The notes: generated from the letters alone by a model not told the origin. A DNA stretch of 13,819 nt from Gymnopilus junonius (GCA_015501075.1 JADNYJ010000766.1:1-13819), one strand, 5' to 3'; positions 1 through 9,120 are shown, counted from the stretch's first letter. Program-made: numbers and translations.

Positions 1-1064
1 CTTACTAATCGCTATTTTGAGCATGCAGTCGCTCAAATGGCACCACAAACCTGGACCCGGGCCGCTTCAGGCCCAGGCCCAGACCCTGGTCCGGACCCTC
101 TCAGGGCCCGACTAGACCCTCTACCCCAGCCAAGCCCAAAGGGCTGGACTACGTCATGGCTGGCCCTATGCGCCACCAAGTTCTCGTGGTGTTCAACGAC
201 CATGCACCGATGAACGTCATACTTGCCACCCTGGTTGACGAGATCAACCGGATGATGGCCCTTGACCGATTCGATATTCGGGTCACTTCTGCAGAGCCCG
301 CCTATTGTGGGTGGGCCCTGCACACCAATCACGTACCCACGAATGATGAGATTATGCTCCTTCGTGGTGCGATCTACAATGTAGTCCAAGGCACCTCCGA
401 TGCTAATAAGGAGATGACGCCTTGGGTCGGACTTCCGATGTCCAAAGCCTTCCTGAAGGTTTTGGATGTCCCCTATTACACGGATGTCTTCCAGAGGACT
501 CCCACCACCATCACCGACATTGAGAGAGCGCTCGAAAGGGCCCCCTCTTCTCTGGCATTCCTTTTGCGGGGCATGCACGCCTCGTACGTCAATCAGCAAA
601 GAGCTCCAAGTTCGACTGCTATTTGAGATCTGGGACTCCCAGACTGGACGAACCGCGAAGACGCTTATCAACAAAGCTTTTCGCTACAAGGACGAGCTGC
701 TTTATGTAAAGCCAGCTGCTGCTCGACGAGGTGTCCCCATGTGCCAGCGCTGCCAGCGCTGGGGTCATCTCACCAAGGACTGTAGGGCCCACCAGCGCCG
801 CTGCGCGCGGTGTGGCGGGCCTCACGCCACTGACGAGCATCGCGCCCTTGCACCTTGCTGCAACTGGCCTCCGCCGGATTCGGACGGTATGCACCACCCC
901 ACTCCAGAGGGTGAGCCATGCCCCCACAAGGCCCGCTGCCCCAATTGCCGGGCGAGCACCCTGCCACAGGATGTAATTGCAAGTTCTGGGAACACCGCTT
1001 CGATCACGATTGGATCATTGCCAAATACCGTGAGGTACATGATAACGCGCACTCCAGACCTTGA
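1..1064 (+). pseudogene. LINE copy A ORF1, Gag-like RNA-binding protein, 5' partial and frame-broken
   Basis: This is the nucleic-acid-binding ORF1 protein, expected to coat the LINE RNA. The window opens inside it: frame 1 is already coding and reads through a Pro/Gly-rich stretch to about 90-150. Frame 3 carries the long globular part to about 590, and frame 1 then carries the zinc knuckles. Knuckle 1 is C-x2-C-x4-H-x4-C at 742-783. Knuckle 2 is C-x2-C-x3-H-x4-H at 802-840. Knuckle 3 is C-x2-C-x3-H-x4-C at 937-974, but only if one G is added in the run at 950-952; the corrected frame stops at 1062-1064 (uncorrected at 1069-1071). The segment before the knuckles contains IWDSQTGRTAK, a pattern I associate with agaric LINE ORF1 proteins. 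There are three frame changes, so as given it is not translatable. ORF2 begins about 30 bases downstream. Confidence 0.8.
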
Positions 1065-1092
1065 CGTCTAACGTCCCTCCCCTAGCTCGATA

Positions 1093-1760
1093 ATGAGAAG
1101 AAAGGAGGACATTAGAATCATTTCGTACAATTGTAACCAGAATTATGGGCATATCGATGTACTACTAGACCGTCTAAAGGATTCCTTTGACATTATTTTC
1201 TTGCAAGAGCCACCTTGGCATGAGATAAGGCATGCCCCATCTTCGAGATATCGAGAGGTGAGGCAGTTATTGGTGCTCCGAACCACCCTGATTGGAAGGT
1301 AATGGTTCGGCCTGACCCACTGGGCTCCGGCCACGCATTCTGACCTATGTTTCAATGAGGCTGAACCCCTGGCGCCCTGCCATGCGACGTGATCTTATGA
1401 TCACCATGACATCATGGCGGTCTCTCTGTTTACTGGAGACGCCATTGTTAATTTACTGAATGTGTATTCTGATGACAAGCACACAGCTATCAACTTGCTC
1501 ACTGAGCAGGCCGACTTTCTCCCAATGTTTCATTACATGGGGGGTGACTTCAACTGTCATTCGAATAAGTGGGACCCTGGTGTCCTGCATCATCGGACGA
1601 CAGCCAATAACCTGCTGAACACGGCAGCTATGCTGGGACTGATGCTCTCTCTCCCAGTCAATCCGGGTCCCACTCACATCCCTGGTAACCCATCACTATG
1701 AGAGTCGGTCATCAACCTCATCTTCGTTCAACCTACGAGGAGCTGTCGCAGGCACTCGGT
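1093..1760 (+). pseudogene. LINE copy A ORF2, N-terminal AP-endonuclease domain, frame-broken
   Basis: This is the start of ORF2; the ATG at 1093 is the first after ORF1 and leads directly into the domain. The endonuclease would nick target DNA to prime reverse transcription. Visible motifs in order are IISYNCNQN (metal-binding Asn), FLQEPPW (catalytic Glu), VNLLNVYSDD, GGDFNCHSNKWDP (Asp/Asn pair of the active site) and PTHIPGN followed by SVINLIF. In this family the last motif normally has Asp where Asn is found here (codon 1714-1716). Frame breaks lie near 1257, 1340 and 1398, and an in-frame TGA sits at 1699-1701, where CGA (Arg) would be expected. Adding one base at each break restores a continuous domain, so the copy is recognisable but inactive as written. 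Confidence 0.8.
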
Positions 1761-2430
1761 GAGGGGAACTGTGGCGTGGGCCTTCAGACCATGTTCCGCT
1801 GGCTTGTTCTATTTCTGTCGCTCCGGCGCAGCTACTGTTCCATGCGCTCACTGCCACCGGATCAATTGGATGACTTCATGTTGTCCATCATTGAGAAGCT
1901 CAAAGGCATTGATCCCTTTGCGCGATCATCACCCCGGATCAGGTAGAGGCTGTGTCTCGGATGTGGCTTCCGCCTTCTCGGATGCTTGGCGAAAGTATTC
2001 CAAGACAATTCGTATTTCCCCTCACTCCCGTCCTTGGTGGGATACTCGTGTGAGGATTCCTTCGATGCTTATCAGCGGGATAACTCTTGCGATAACCATA
2101 AAATTTCCGCAAAGCTGTCAAAGCTGGTAAGTGCAATTCTTTGATGCATGCATCACTGAAGTTGCTACAACCAACAAGCGCCCCTGGGATCTTATGAATT
2201 GGATCCAGCAGCGCAAGTTACCAGCCTCCGAGGCTATCCAATTCAACGGACAGCCCTGCCATGATATGCCCTCCCTCTGGGACGCCCTTCATGGCATGTA
2301 CAACTCGGCCTCTGACCGAATGTACGACATTAGTGGTCTCACCTCCCTTCCCGATATGGAAGTGCGAGAGTGGACCACCTTTTCACTGTTGGAATTGAGG
2401 GAGGCCTTGGCATCCTGCTCTAACAACTCA
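1761..2430 (+). pseudogene. LINE copy A ORF2, linker between endonuclease and reverse transcriptase
   Basis: This is the connector region of ORF2, with no catalytic motif expected. Readable pieces are LPPDQLDDFMLSIIEKL (near 1855-1905), a stretch around 1960-2040 ending in SRPWWDT, and a long clean frame at 2131-2430 (FFDACITEVATTNKRPWDLM onward). WW before a basic or acidic stretch is common in this linker in RNase H-bearing fungal LINEs. Frame changes occur near 1740, 1930 and 2060-2130. The reading frame at 2131 opens with GTG and is internal to ORF2, not a real start. Confidence 0.65.
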
Positions 2431-3290
2431 GCGCCAGGTCCTGATCATATCAAGTGGTCACACCTTAAGCAATTATTCAGACGAACACTGTCTTCAGGTG
2501 TTCGTGCAGTTGGCTAACACCTGCCTTCAGGTTGGGTATTGGCCGACTCACTTCAAGGAGTCCTTGTCGGTGATTATTCCGAACTGAACAAGCCCTCGTA
2601 TTCCATGCCGAAGGCGTTCAGACCATTGTGCTCCTGAACACCCTTGGCAAATTGGTTGAGAAATGCTTTCCAACTGCACTCAATTCGATGCTGTCAAGCA
2701 CGATATCTTTCACCCTAATCAACTCGGTGGAGTGCGGCAGCGCTCCACTGAGGATGCGGGCTTGCTCCTCACACACTTGGTGCATGCACGGGTGGGCTCG
2801 CGGCTTAAAGACCAGTGTCATCGCCTTCGACGTGGCACAGTTCTTCCCTTCCCTCAATCAGAAGTGTTGATTGCGATTCTCAGGAAGCAGGGCTTCCCTC
2901 CTAACGTGGTGGAATTCTTTTCATCATACCTAGTCGGCCGTTCCACATCTTATGCCTGGAAGGCTTTCAATCTGACCCCTGACAGCTGATGTCAGGGTGG
3001 GGCAGGGCTCTGCTTTGTCCCCAGTCCTCTCGGCACTCTTTCTCGCACCAGTGCTGAAACTTTTCATGCAGAATGAATCGGTTTCCGATACCACTCTGCT
3101 CTCTTATGTCGATGATGGCATGCTCATTGTGCAGTCAAAGACACTCGATGCCAACTGCATAGCCCTGAAGAGGTCCTATGCAGTGATTTCGAACTCTTCA
3201 CAAAGTTCGCCCTCGCTCTTGAGCACGACAAGATGGAGTTATTCCATTTTGATCGCTCTCATTCTGAGTTCAATCCGTCCATGGATCTAG
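2431..3290 (+). pseudogene. LINE copy A ORF2, reverse transcriptase domain, frame-broken
   Basis: This is the polymerase domain that copies LINE RNA at the nicked target. Motifs in order are APGPDHIKW (2431-2457), KPSYSMPKAFRP then LLNTLGKLVEK, LGGVRQRSTEDAG, motif A AFDVAQFFPSLN with its Asp at 2829-2831, motif B GQGSALSPVLSALF (from 3000), and motif C YVDD at 3105-3116. All three catalytic Asp residues are present. The domain is spread over all three frames. Breaks lie near 2485, 2590, 2628, 2690, 2990 and 3190, and the ones I resolved need one added base each. Catalytic residues surviving between frame breaks fits either recent decay or sequence error better than long neutral drift. Confidence 0.88.
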
Positions 3291-4020
3291 GGGTATGCTC
3301 CCTACACTCATGACAAATGTTGATGCCCAAGCCGTTTTGGTGGTACTTGGGTTTCTTCTTTGACCGGAAATGACATTCATGAACATGTCTGGTACTATCC
3401 ACCAAGTCCTTCACCACTGTTAAGGCGATGCGGATGCTTGGTAACTCATCTAGGGGGCTTACGCCCATGCAAAAGTGTCTGCTTTACAGGTCTTGTGTGT
3501 TGCCTATTGCAACATACGGCCTCCGACTGTGGTTCTTCCAGGTGCTAAGTGCCAGGGGACCATCAAACTACTGACCAGCATGCAGTGTCATGCTGCGCTC
3601 TGGATTACCGGTGCATTCCACACCTCCCCAATGGGAGGGATCAGGGCTCTTGCGGGCCTGGTCCCTATCAACTTGGTCTTGAAACGTGCTGCCGCAGTAG
3701 GTGTTCTGCACATGGCGGCCCTCTCGGACACTCATCCAGTGTGCTCCCTTCTGAGTGTGCCCTTTCCAAAGGAGCACTCCTCACCCTCGCTCTGCTGCCT
3801 TTATGACTGCCCCACAATGCGCTAAGGTGCGGGGTACTGTTATGGACGTCGATGACATGCTCCATGTAGTCAGCGAGCCTCTGGAGCCATTTGCCCAGAG
3901 GCTCGTCCAGGCGGCGATTCCTTGAGTTACATCATGGAATTCACTTTGATATCACTCCGGCACCCAAGGATAAGGTTGGGCTTCGGCGAATGGTTAGACC
4001 GCTTCTGGGAAGCTTCGAAG
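3291..4020 (+). pseudogene. LINE copy A ORF2, thumb/connector region after the RT
   Basis: This is the post-RT region of ORF2 leading to RNase H. Readable pieces include FWWYLGFFFD, a stretch whose frame-corrected reading ends LTPMQKCLLYRSC (around 3440-3490), and a clean stretch at 3549-3760 with MQCHAALWITGAFHTSP and LAGLVPINLVLKRAAAVGVL. These resemble the RT thumb and connector of fungal RNase H-bearing LINEs. Frame changes occur near 3300, 3345, 3400, 3500, 3780 and 3900. From 3697 onward the sequence also exists in copy B (from 10479), giving a direct check on which bases are missing. Confidence 0.7.
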
Positions 4021-4476
4021 GGGAACCGTCCACTCTGGTCTGTGTCGGCGATGGTAGTCGCCCCACTGACCGGAACAAGCAGCTATTGCAGCTTCGCTTG
4101 TATTTCGCCAAGGAGTTGAGGTGCATGCATCTCGCTACGCAGCGGGGAGTGCTCTTGCAGAGGATGCTGAGCTCTACTCCCTTCGTACTGCAATTGTCCG
4201 GGCTTGCGCCATGGACAACTGTGACTACATTGTTATCATGTCGGATTCCACCAAGGCTTTGGGGAGTCTGCTTGATGCTTCCGTGCATTCCGGCCAGGGT
4301 CATTCCTTGGCCGTTATCTGTGCCCTTACAGAGTGGTGGACCAGAGGCCCTGACCGCCACATCTCCCTTCATCATGTCCCATCTTCTTTGAAGTGGGGCA
4401 TACACTACCAAGCTCACCTCATGGCGACTGAGCTTTCTGTAGCGGTGGGGCCTAACACACCACACTCACTTGCATC
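4021..4476 (+). pseudogene. LINE copy A ORF2, RNase H domain, cut by a transposon
   Basis: RNase H would remove LINE RNA from the RNA:DNA hybrid. Catalytic positions seen are Asp of VGDGS (4050-4052), Glu in AEDAELYSL (about 4160-4171) and Asp of IMSDSTKAL (4244-4246). The usual C-terminal Asp motif is not visible: the matching stretch reads HHVPSSLKWGIHYQAH, and the same wording is kept in copy B. One G is missing at 4082 relative to copy B (AAGCAG against AAGCAGG), which causes the frame change there. The domain runs straight into the 8-bp target site at 4469-4476. The protein frame continues at 9593 (HSLA before, SLHKTADD after). Confidence 0.85.
4469..4476. repeat. Left 8-bp target-site duplication of the foldback element
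   Basis: CTTGCATC immediately before the terminal CACTTCAGG. The identical octamer follows the right terminus at 9585-9592. Copy B, which lacks the insert, has a single related octamer (CTTGCCTT) at the same point, so this is a true duplication rather than a chance repeat. Confidence 0.95.
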
Positions 4477-4655
4477 CACTTCAGGACACCCTTTTGGGGG
4501 GCCTCTAAGGCTAATTTTTGCGTGTCAAACTATTAGCCTTGGAGGCCCTAGGAAACAGTTTTTAGGAGAGTTTCCTGGAGTAAAACTGTTTCTTTTGAGA
4601 GAATTTCTGGCAACTGTTTCCTGTGTTTAAAATGAATATTTTCTGTCATGTCACA

Positions 4656-4890
4656 CCATCCTGGCAACTCTTCTGGCAATTGTTGGGGCAATTCTTCTGA
4701 CAATTGTTGGGGCAATTGTTGGGGAAATTCTTCAGGCGATTGTTGGGGCAATTGTTGGGGCAATTCTTCTGGCGATTGTTGGGGTGATTATTGGGGTGAT
4801 TCTTCTGGCAATTCTTCTGGTGATTGTTGGGGCAATTGTTGGGGCGATTCTTCTGGTGATTGTGGGGCAATTCTTCTAGCAATTGTTGGG
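4656..4890 (+). repeat. 12-bp subterminal tandem repeats, left
   Basis: Units such as CAATTGTTGGGG alternate with CAATTCTTCTGG. The period is 12 and the block is rich in CAATTG palindromes. Because 12 is a multiple of three, the block reads as a four-residue protein repeat (WGNC/SGNS) on one strand and a Gln/Pro-rich repeat on the other. I judge the open frames there to be by-products. Clustered subterminal motifs are common transposase-binding sites (inference). Confidence 0.88.
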
Positions 4891-4929
4891 ATAAATGTTT
4901 GTAGCATAGAGCAGAAAAACAAGCTTGTG

Positions 4930-5450
4930 CAGAAAGTTGATTAGGAAATTCTTGTAGGAAACTGTTTAGAGAAATTCTTTCAGGAAACTATATGTGAAAT
5001 TTCAAGTTGAGTATCAACTATTCAGAAAACTGTTTAGGAAATTCTTTGGAAAATTCTTCAGAAAACTGTGTGGGAAATTCTTCTAGGAAACTGTGCAGAA
5101 AATTCTTCCAGAAAACTGTTCAGGAAACTCTATTCTTTAGGAAATTCTTCAAAGAAACTCTTCGAGAAAATTCTTGCAGAAAACTCTTTCAGGAAACTAT
5201 TCAGAAAACTATTCAGAAAATTCTTTGGGAAACTCTTGTAGGAAATTCCTCAGGCAACTTTTGCAGGAAACTGTTCAGGAAACTCTTGCAGGAAATTCTT
5301 CTAGGAAATTCTTCCAGGAAACTCTTGCAGGAAATTCTTTCAGGCAACTCTTACAGGAAATTCTTGCAGGAAACTCTTGCAAGAATTTCCTCAGGCAACT
5401 CTTGGAGGAAACTCTTCAAGAAACTCTGCAAGCAACTCTTCATGCAATTG
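4930..5450 (+). repeat. 13-bp subterminal tandem repeats, left
   Basis: Degenerate units of the form AGGAAACTCTTGC or AGGAAATTCTTCC. The step is 13 bases: unit starts at 5288, 5301 and 5314 are clear. A 13-base step rotates through the three frames every 39 bases, giving 13-residue protein periods (for example ETLAGNSSRKFFQ). The units lack stops in several phases, so long open frames at 5007-5459 and 5174-5494 appear without needing a gene. Outside both ends the pattern drifts back toward the 12-bp type. Confidence 0.88.
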
Positions 5451-5639
5451 TTAGGGTAATTGTTGGGCAACTCTTTGGGCAACTCTTTGTTTGAGCAATT
5501 CTTAGGGCAATTGTACTAGCAATGATTTAGCAATTGTTTGGTAAACAAGTCAAGTATCTTTAGAACAAATATCTATCAAATACAGATGTAGGACAGAGTT
5601 TTTCATTAGTTTTTTAAAGAGTTTTCTGAGAAACAATTT

Positions 5640-6020
5640 TCCAAACAATTGGATAGACAGTTTTCTCAACAATTTCTCTAATAGTTGACTAAACAATTTC
5701 TCCAACAGTTTCCTCAACAGTTGCCTCAACAATTTCCTCAACAGTTGCCCCAAGAGTTTCCCCAAGAGTTGCCTCAACAGTTTCTCCAAGAGTTGTCTCA
5801 ACAATTTCCTCAACAGTTGCTCCAACAGTTTCTCTAACAGTTGCCCCAACAGTTTCTCCAAGAGTTGCTCCAAGAATTGCCTCAACAATTTCCTCAACAG
5901 TTTCCCCAATAGTTGCCCAAAGAATTACCCTAACAGTTGCCTCAAGAATTACTCCAACAGTTTCCTCAACAGTTGCCCCAAGAATTGCCTTAACAATTTC
6001 CTCAATAGTTTCCTCAACAG
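5640..6020 (+). repeat. 12-bp tandem repeats in the left-only block, inverted sense
   Basis: Units such as CAACAGTTGCCT and CAACAATTTCCT with a 12-base step. They run in the opposite sense to the neighbouring left-arm repeats and resemble the sense seen in the right arm. On the minus strand they encode a Leu-rich four-residue repeat (QLLR/KLLE) over 5550-5909; I do not support that as a gene. This block has no counterpart in the right arm. Confidence 0.85.
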
Positions 6021-6144
6021 TTCACTTCAGATTATCTATATTGTCATGTCTTTGTATCTAGTTGGCTTTAATGTCTAGACAAATAATATTGGACAAAATT
6101 TTACATCTAATTAATGCTTATATATAATTAATATTAATATTTAA

Positions 6145-6300
6145 TCTAATCTACTTTATCCTATCTAATTATTTTATCTTATCTATATCTTACTGCTTAT
6201 CTAATTGTATATCTTATCTGCTTATCTTATCTATTTATCTTATCTGTATCTTATATCTTATCTCATTATCTTATCTATATCTTATATCTTATCTCATTAT
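6145..6300. repeat. Degenerate TATCT/TTATC simple repeat
   Basis: Repeated TTATCT, CTATATCTTA and CTCATTATC units of low complexity, consistent with slippage expansion in AT-rich DNA. No function is indicated. Confidence 0.7.
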
Positions 6301-6676
6301 CTATCAATTTAAAAGCAGTAAAAGCTCACTATCTGCTCATCAGATATGTATTTTGTCATTTGCATGTTTTTTTTTAGGGATTTTAGAAAGCTAAATGTAT
6401 ATTTGGTTTCTAGATATAATTACAAAGCAGATAGAGTGCTTTTTATAGCCAAAAGAGCTTTGCAAGGGATGGATGCAGTTTTAAACATTTGGATGAGCCT
6501 CTAAAGTACCATAGATGTAAGTGTTATTAATAGATTTTTCATTAACCAACAATTCTGTACTTGTAGTTAACTCTCTTCTCTAATTCTAACACAAATATAG
6601 ATTCTATAGTTCAATACCAATCTATTGATACTATATTTGTGTCTATTAAGCTACTATAAGCTATGTAATAATTCAA

Positions 6677-6880
6677 CAACTAGTATTACTATCATAGGTG
6701 TGAGTGTTATTAATAGATTTCTCATCAAACTTGGATTATTTTACTTCTGTTGCTTTTAATTCATTTGTTCCCTCAAGTCTGATGATATATATAGAATCTA
6801 GGGCTCAAACTGAACCTGCTAATATGTACTTTGTTATAGTTTGGCCTCTGCATTGTAGAGAAAAATAGACATTGATATAT
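6677..6880 (+). repeat. Left inner inverted repeat
   Basis: About 204 bases starting CAACTAGTATTACTATCATAGG, found reversed at 8252-8453, where it joins directly to the outer right arm. The main difference seen is an extra AT near 6823. It shows that the arms originally extended past the present left breakpoint. Confidence 0.9.
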
Positions 6881-8251
6881 AAGGATCTATCTAAGCTTGC
6901 GCAGTATCACTAGTTGTACATTAGAATATTCCTGGGTGCATCTAAAGAATATAATTAATATTTTCCTGCTATTGTCTTTTGTAGAATTCACATGAAGCAG
7001 CTGTCACTATATGTGAGGTGTAATTTCATATTCATCTTTAGTATATGCATAGTTTATTCTACTTGACCTTTTGGATAGTAAGTATATACCAGAATAGTAT
7101 TGATTTTCTTTAAGTGTATAATAGTCCTTTCTGAATACTACTATCTATAGAAGAAATTTCAAAGCTAGGAATAATTAGAAGATCTATAATTGAAGATAGA
7201 TATGCAGACTCTATATATAAAGTGAAAATCTACTAGCCAGTTCTTGCTAAGGGCTCTTGGTCTAGTTTAACTAGGTTTGGCCAAGCTAGTCATTATATTA
7301 AACTCATACTACTTTATTTAAATAGAATTTGTCTTTAGAGCTTTAGCAGTACATGATTGATGTCTTGCTAAATAGGTTTTGTAAGTTTCAAGTACTTCAG
7401 ATATAGTAGAGGTTTGGACAGAAAAAGAGAGCATTATGATAACTTGGCCATGGTGGTTCAATAGAGGCCTATAATATATATTATAATCCAAAGCTATGGG
7501 TAGAAAAGACTTGAAATTAGTTCTTAATAAATAGAACATGTTACTTGCAATGCTATTATTTAATAAGAAATATATTATACTACTGCAGATCAACTATACA
7601 AGCTATTGAGAAGATGCTTTATAGTACTAAAGAAAATACATTACTCCTCAAATGCTATACCTTGTATAAGAATTAATTACTTTACTAGGATAGCAAGACA
7701 GAAATAGTGAAATACTGCATTAGAGTAAAGCAAATCATAAACTGGTAAATGTTGACATAACTATTACAGTATTCTTCTTAAATGAATAAACATATGACTA
7801 AACTGGTGTTGATTAGAACTCTACTACTAGTAAAAGTATACTACATACCAGGCTATATAGTATTGGTTAGCCAATAGATAACTTGATTATGCATTTCAGT
7901 ATCTATAGCAGTAATAGATATGTGAACTAGCATTAAGTAAAACCATAAAACAGTTATATTGGCAATACTACTATATAGCAAAGCTTGGAATAAAAACAGA
8001 AATGTTCTAAAGACATAAGTACTAATTGTACAGATGCAATATCAAATTTGCACTGACTAATGTATAGCAGATTACCTTTATACTATATTGCAGTAGTATA
8101 TTAGTAAGTTAAAGGTAGTTTTTAGTTTGCTTCTAAACTACAAGGTTAGTCAAATATACTAATAGATTATAAATGATCATGTGTATCAAATACAGCCAGA
8201 AACATACTGAAGTACTGTGAGTAGATATTACACAAGCCCAAATAAAGTCTC
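6881..8251. other. AT-rich unpaired core of the foldback element, no assured gene
   Basis: This is the loop between the inner inverted repeats. It is very AT-rich, with frequent CTA/TAG and a single CpG (6900-6901). The longest minus frame, 7318-7593 (91 codons), has no motif I recognise. A plus frame from 7141 to 7338 has one TAG and reads protein-like (KLGIIRRSIIEDRY, then LAKGSWSSLTRFGQASHYIK). These may be relics of a decayed gene, but I cannot name it. No DDE triad, zinc-finger cluster or RNA gene is visible. Confidence 0.6.
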
Positions 8252-8453
8252 ATATATCAATGTCTATTTTTCTCTACAATGCAGAGGCCAAACTATAACA
8301 AAGTACATTAGCAGGTTCAGTTTGAGCCCTAGATTCTATATATATCATCAGACTTGAGGGAACAAATGAATTAAAAGCAACAGAAGTAAAATAATCCAAG
8401 TTTGATGAGAAATCTATTAATAACACTCACACCTATGATAGTAATACTAGTTG
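8252..8453 (-). repeat. Right inner inverted repeat
   Basis: Reverse complement of 6677-6880, contiguous with the outer right arm at 8453/8454. Pairing stops at 8252, where the next bases no longer match 6881 onward. Confidence 0.9.
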
Positions 8454-8599
8454 CTAATGAAAAACTCTGTCCTACATCTGTATTTGATAGATATTTGTTC
8501 TAAAGATACTTGACTTGTTTACCAAACAATTGCTAAATCATTGCTAGTACAATTGCCCTAAGAATTGCTCAAACAAAGAGTTGCCCAAAGAGTTGCCCA

Positions 8600-9120
8600 A
8601 CAATTACCCTAACAATTGCATGAAGAGTTGCTTGCAGAGTTTCTTGAAGAGTTTCCTCCAAGAGTTGCCTGAGGAAATTCTTGCAAGAGTTTCCTGCAAG
8701 AATTTCCTGTAAGAGTTGCCTGAAAGAATTTCCTGCAAGAGTTTCCTGGAAGAATTTCCTAGAAGAATTTCCTGCAAGAGTTTCCTGAACAGTTTCCTGC
8801 AAAAGTTGCCTGAGGAATTTCCTACAAGAGTTTCCCAAAGAATTTTCTGAATAGTTTTCTGAATAGTTTCCTGAAAGAGTTTTCTGCAAGAATTTTCTCG
8901 AAGAGTTTCTTTGAAGAATTTCCTAAAGAATAGAGTTTCCTGAACAGTTTTCTGGAAGAATTTCTGCACAGTTTCCTAGAAGAATTTCCCACACAGTTTT
9001 CTGAAGAATTTTCCAAAGAATTTCCTAAACAGTTTTCTGAATAGTTGATACTCAACTTGAAATTTCACATATAGTTTCCTGAAAAGAATTTCTCTAAACA
9101 GTTTCCTACAAGAATTTCCT
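8600..9120 (-). repeat. 13-bp subterminal tandem repeats, right
   Basis: Mirror copy of the left 13-bp block, reading TTTCCTGCAAGAG and variants on the plus strand. It has the same unit order with a few one-base length differences. Confidence 0.88.

Larger units (their letters stand above)
4477..5609 (+). repeat. Left long terminal inverted repeat (outer part)
   Basis: The arm has three parts: a non-repetitive end of about 180 bases, a 12-bp repeat block (about 4656-4890), and a 13-bp repeat block (about 4930-5450), closed by about 70 single-copy bases. It matches the reverse complement of 8454-9584. Differences seen include GTGTCAAAC against GTGTTGAAC near 4525 and several one-base changes in G, A or T runs. 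The partner continues inward to sequence found at 6677, so 5609 is a breakpoint and not the natural arm end. Confidence 0.92.
5610..6676. other. 1067-base block present only in the left arm
   Basis: The right arm passes directly from the partner of 5609 to the partner of 6677, so this block is either inserted on the left or deleted on the right. It holds the inverted 12-bp repeats (5640-6020), an AT-rich stretch with degenerate TATCT repeats (6145-6300), a T run at 6368-6376 and a 12-bp hairpin (6589-6642). No flanking duplication is evident at the two junctions, and I recognise no gene in it. Confidence 0.85.

Noticed and set aside
33..674. 213-codon minus-strand frame opposite LINE ORF1
   Set aside because: It is the antisense shadow of a GC-rich coding region; the plus strand carries the recognisable protein.
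1093..4476. Introns as the cause of the frame changes in the LINE
   Set aside because: The breaks are repaired by one added base with no missing or extra coding segment, and no GT...AG blocks coincide with them.
4477..4500. Assignment to CACTA (EnSpm) transposons from the CACT start
   Set aside because: The duplication is 8 bp, not the 2-3 bp of CACTA elements, and the end reads CACTT rather than CACTA.
4656..5450. CRISPR-like array of short repeats
   Set aside because: Units are contiguous and degenerate with no unique spacers, and the context is eukaryotic transposon DNA.
4648..5494. Open frames encoding Trp-Gly-Asn/Ser-Gly and Gly-Asn-Ser repeat proteins, with mirror copies on the minus strand at 8569-9055 and 9184-9438
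   Set aside because: They fall wholly in 12- and 13-bp tandem repeats, are open in several frames and on both strands, and are simply explained by stop-free repeat units.
5550..5909. 119-codon minus-strand frame rich in Leu/Lys/Gln
   Set aside because: It is the reverse reading of a 12-bp tandem repeat, with no domain, start context or neighbour to support a gene.
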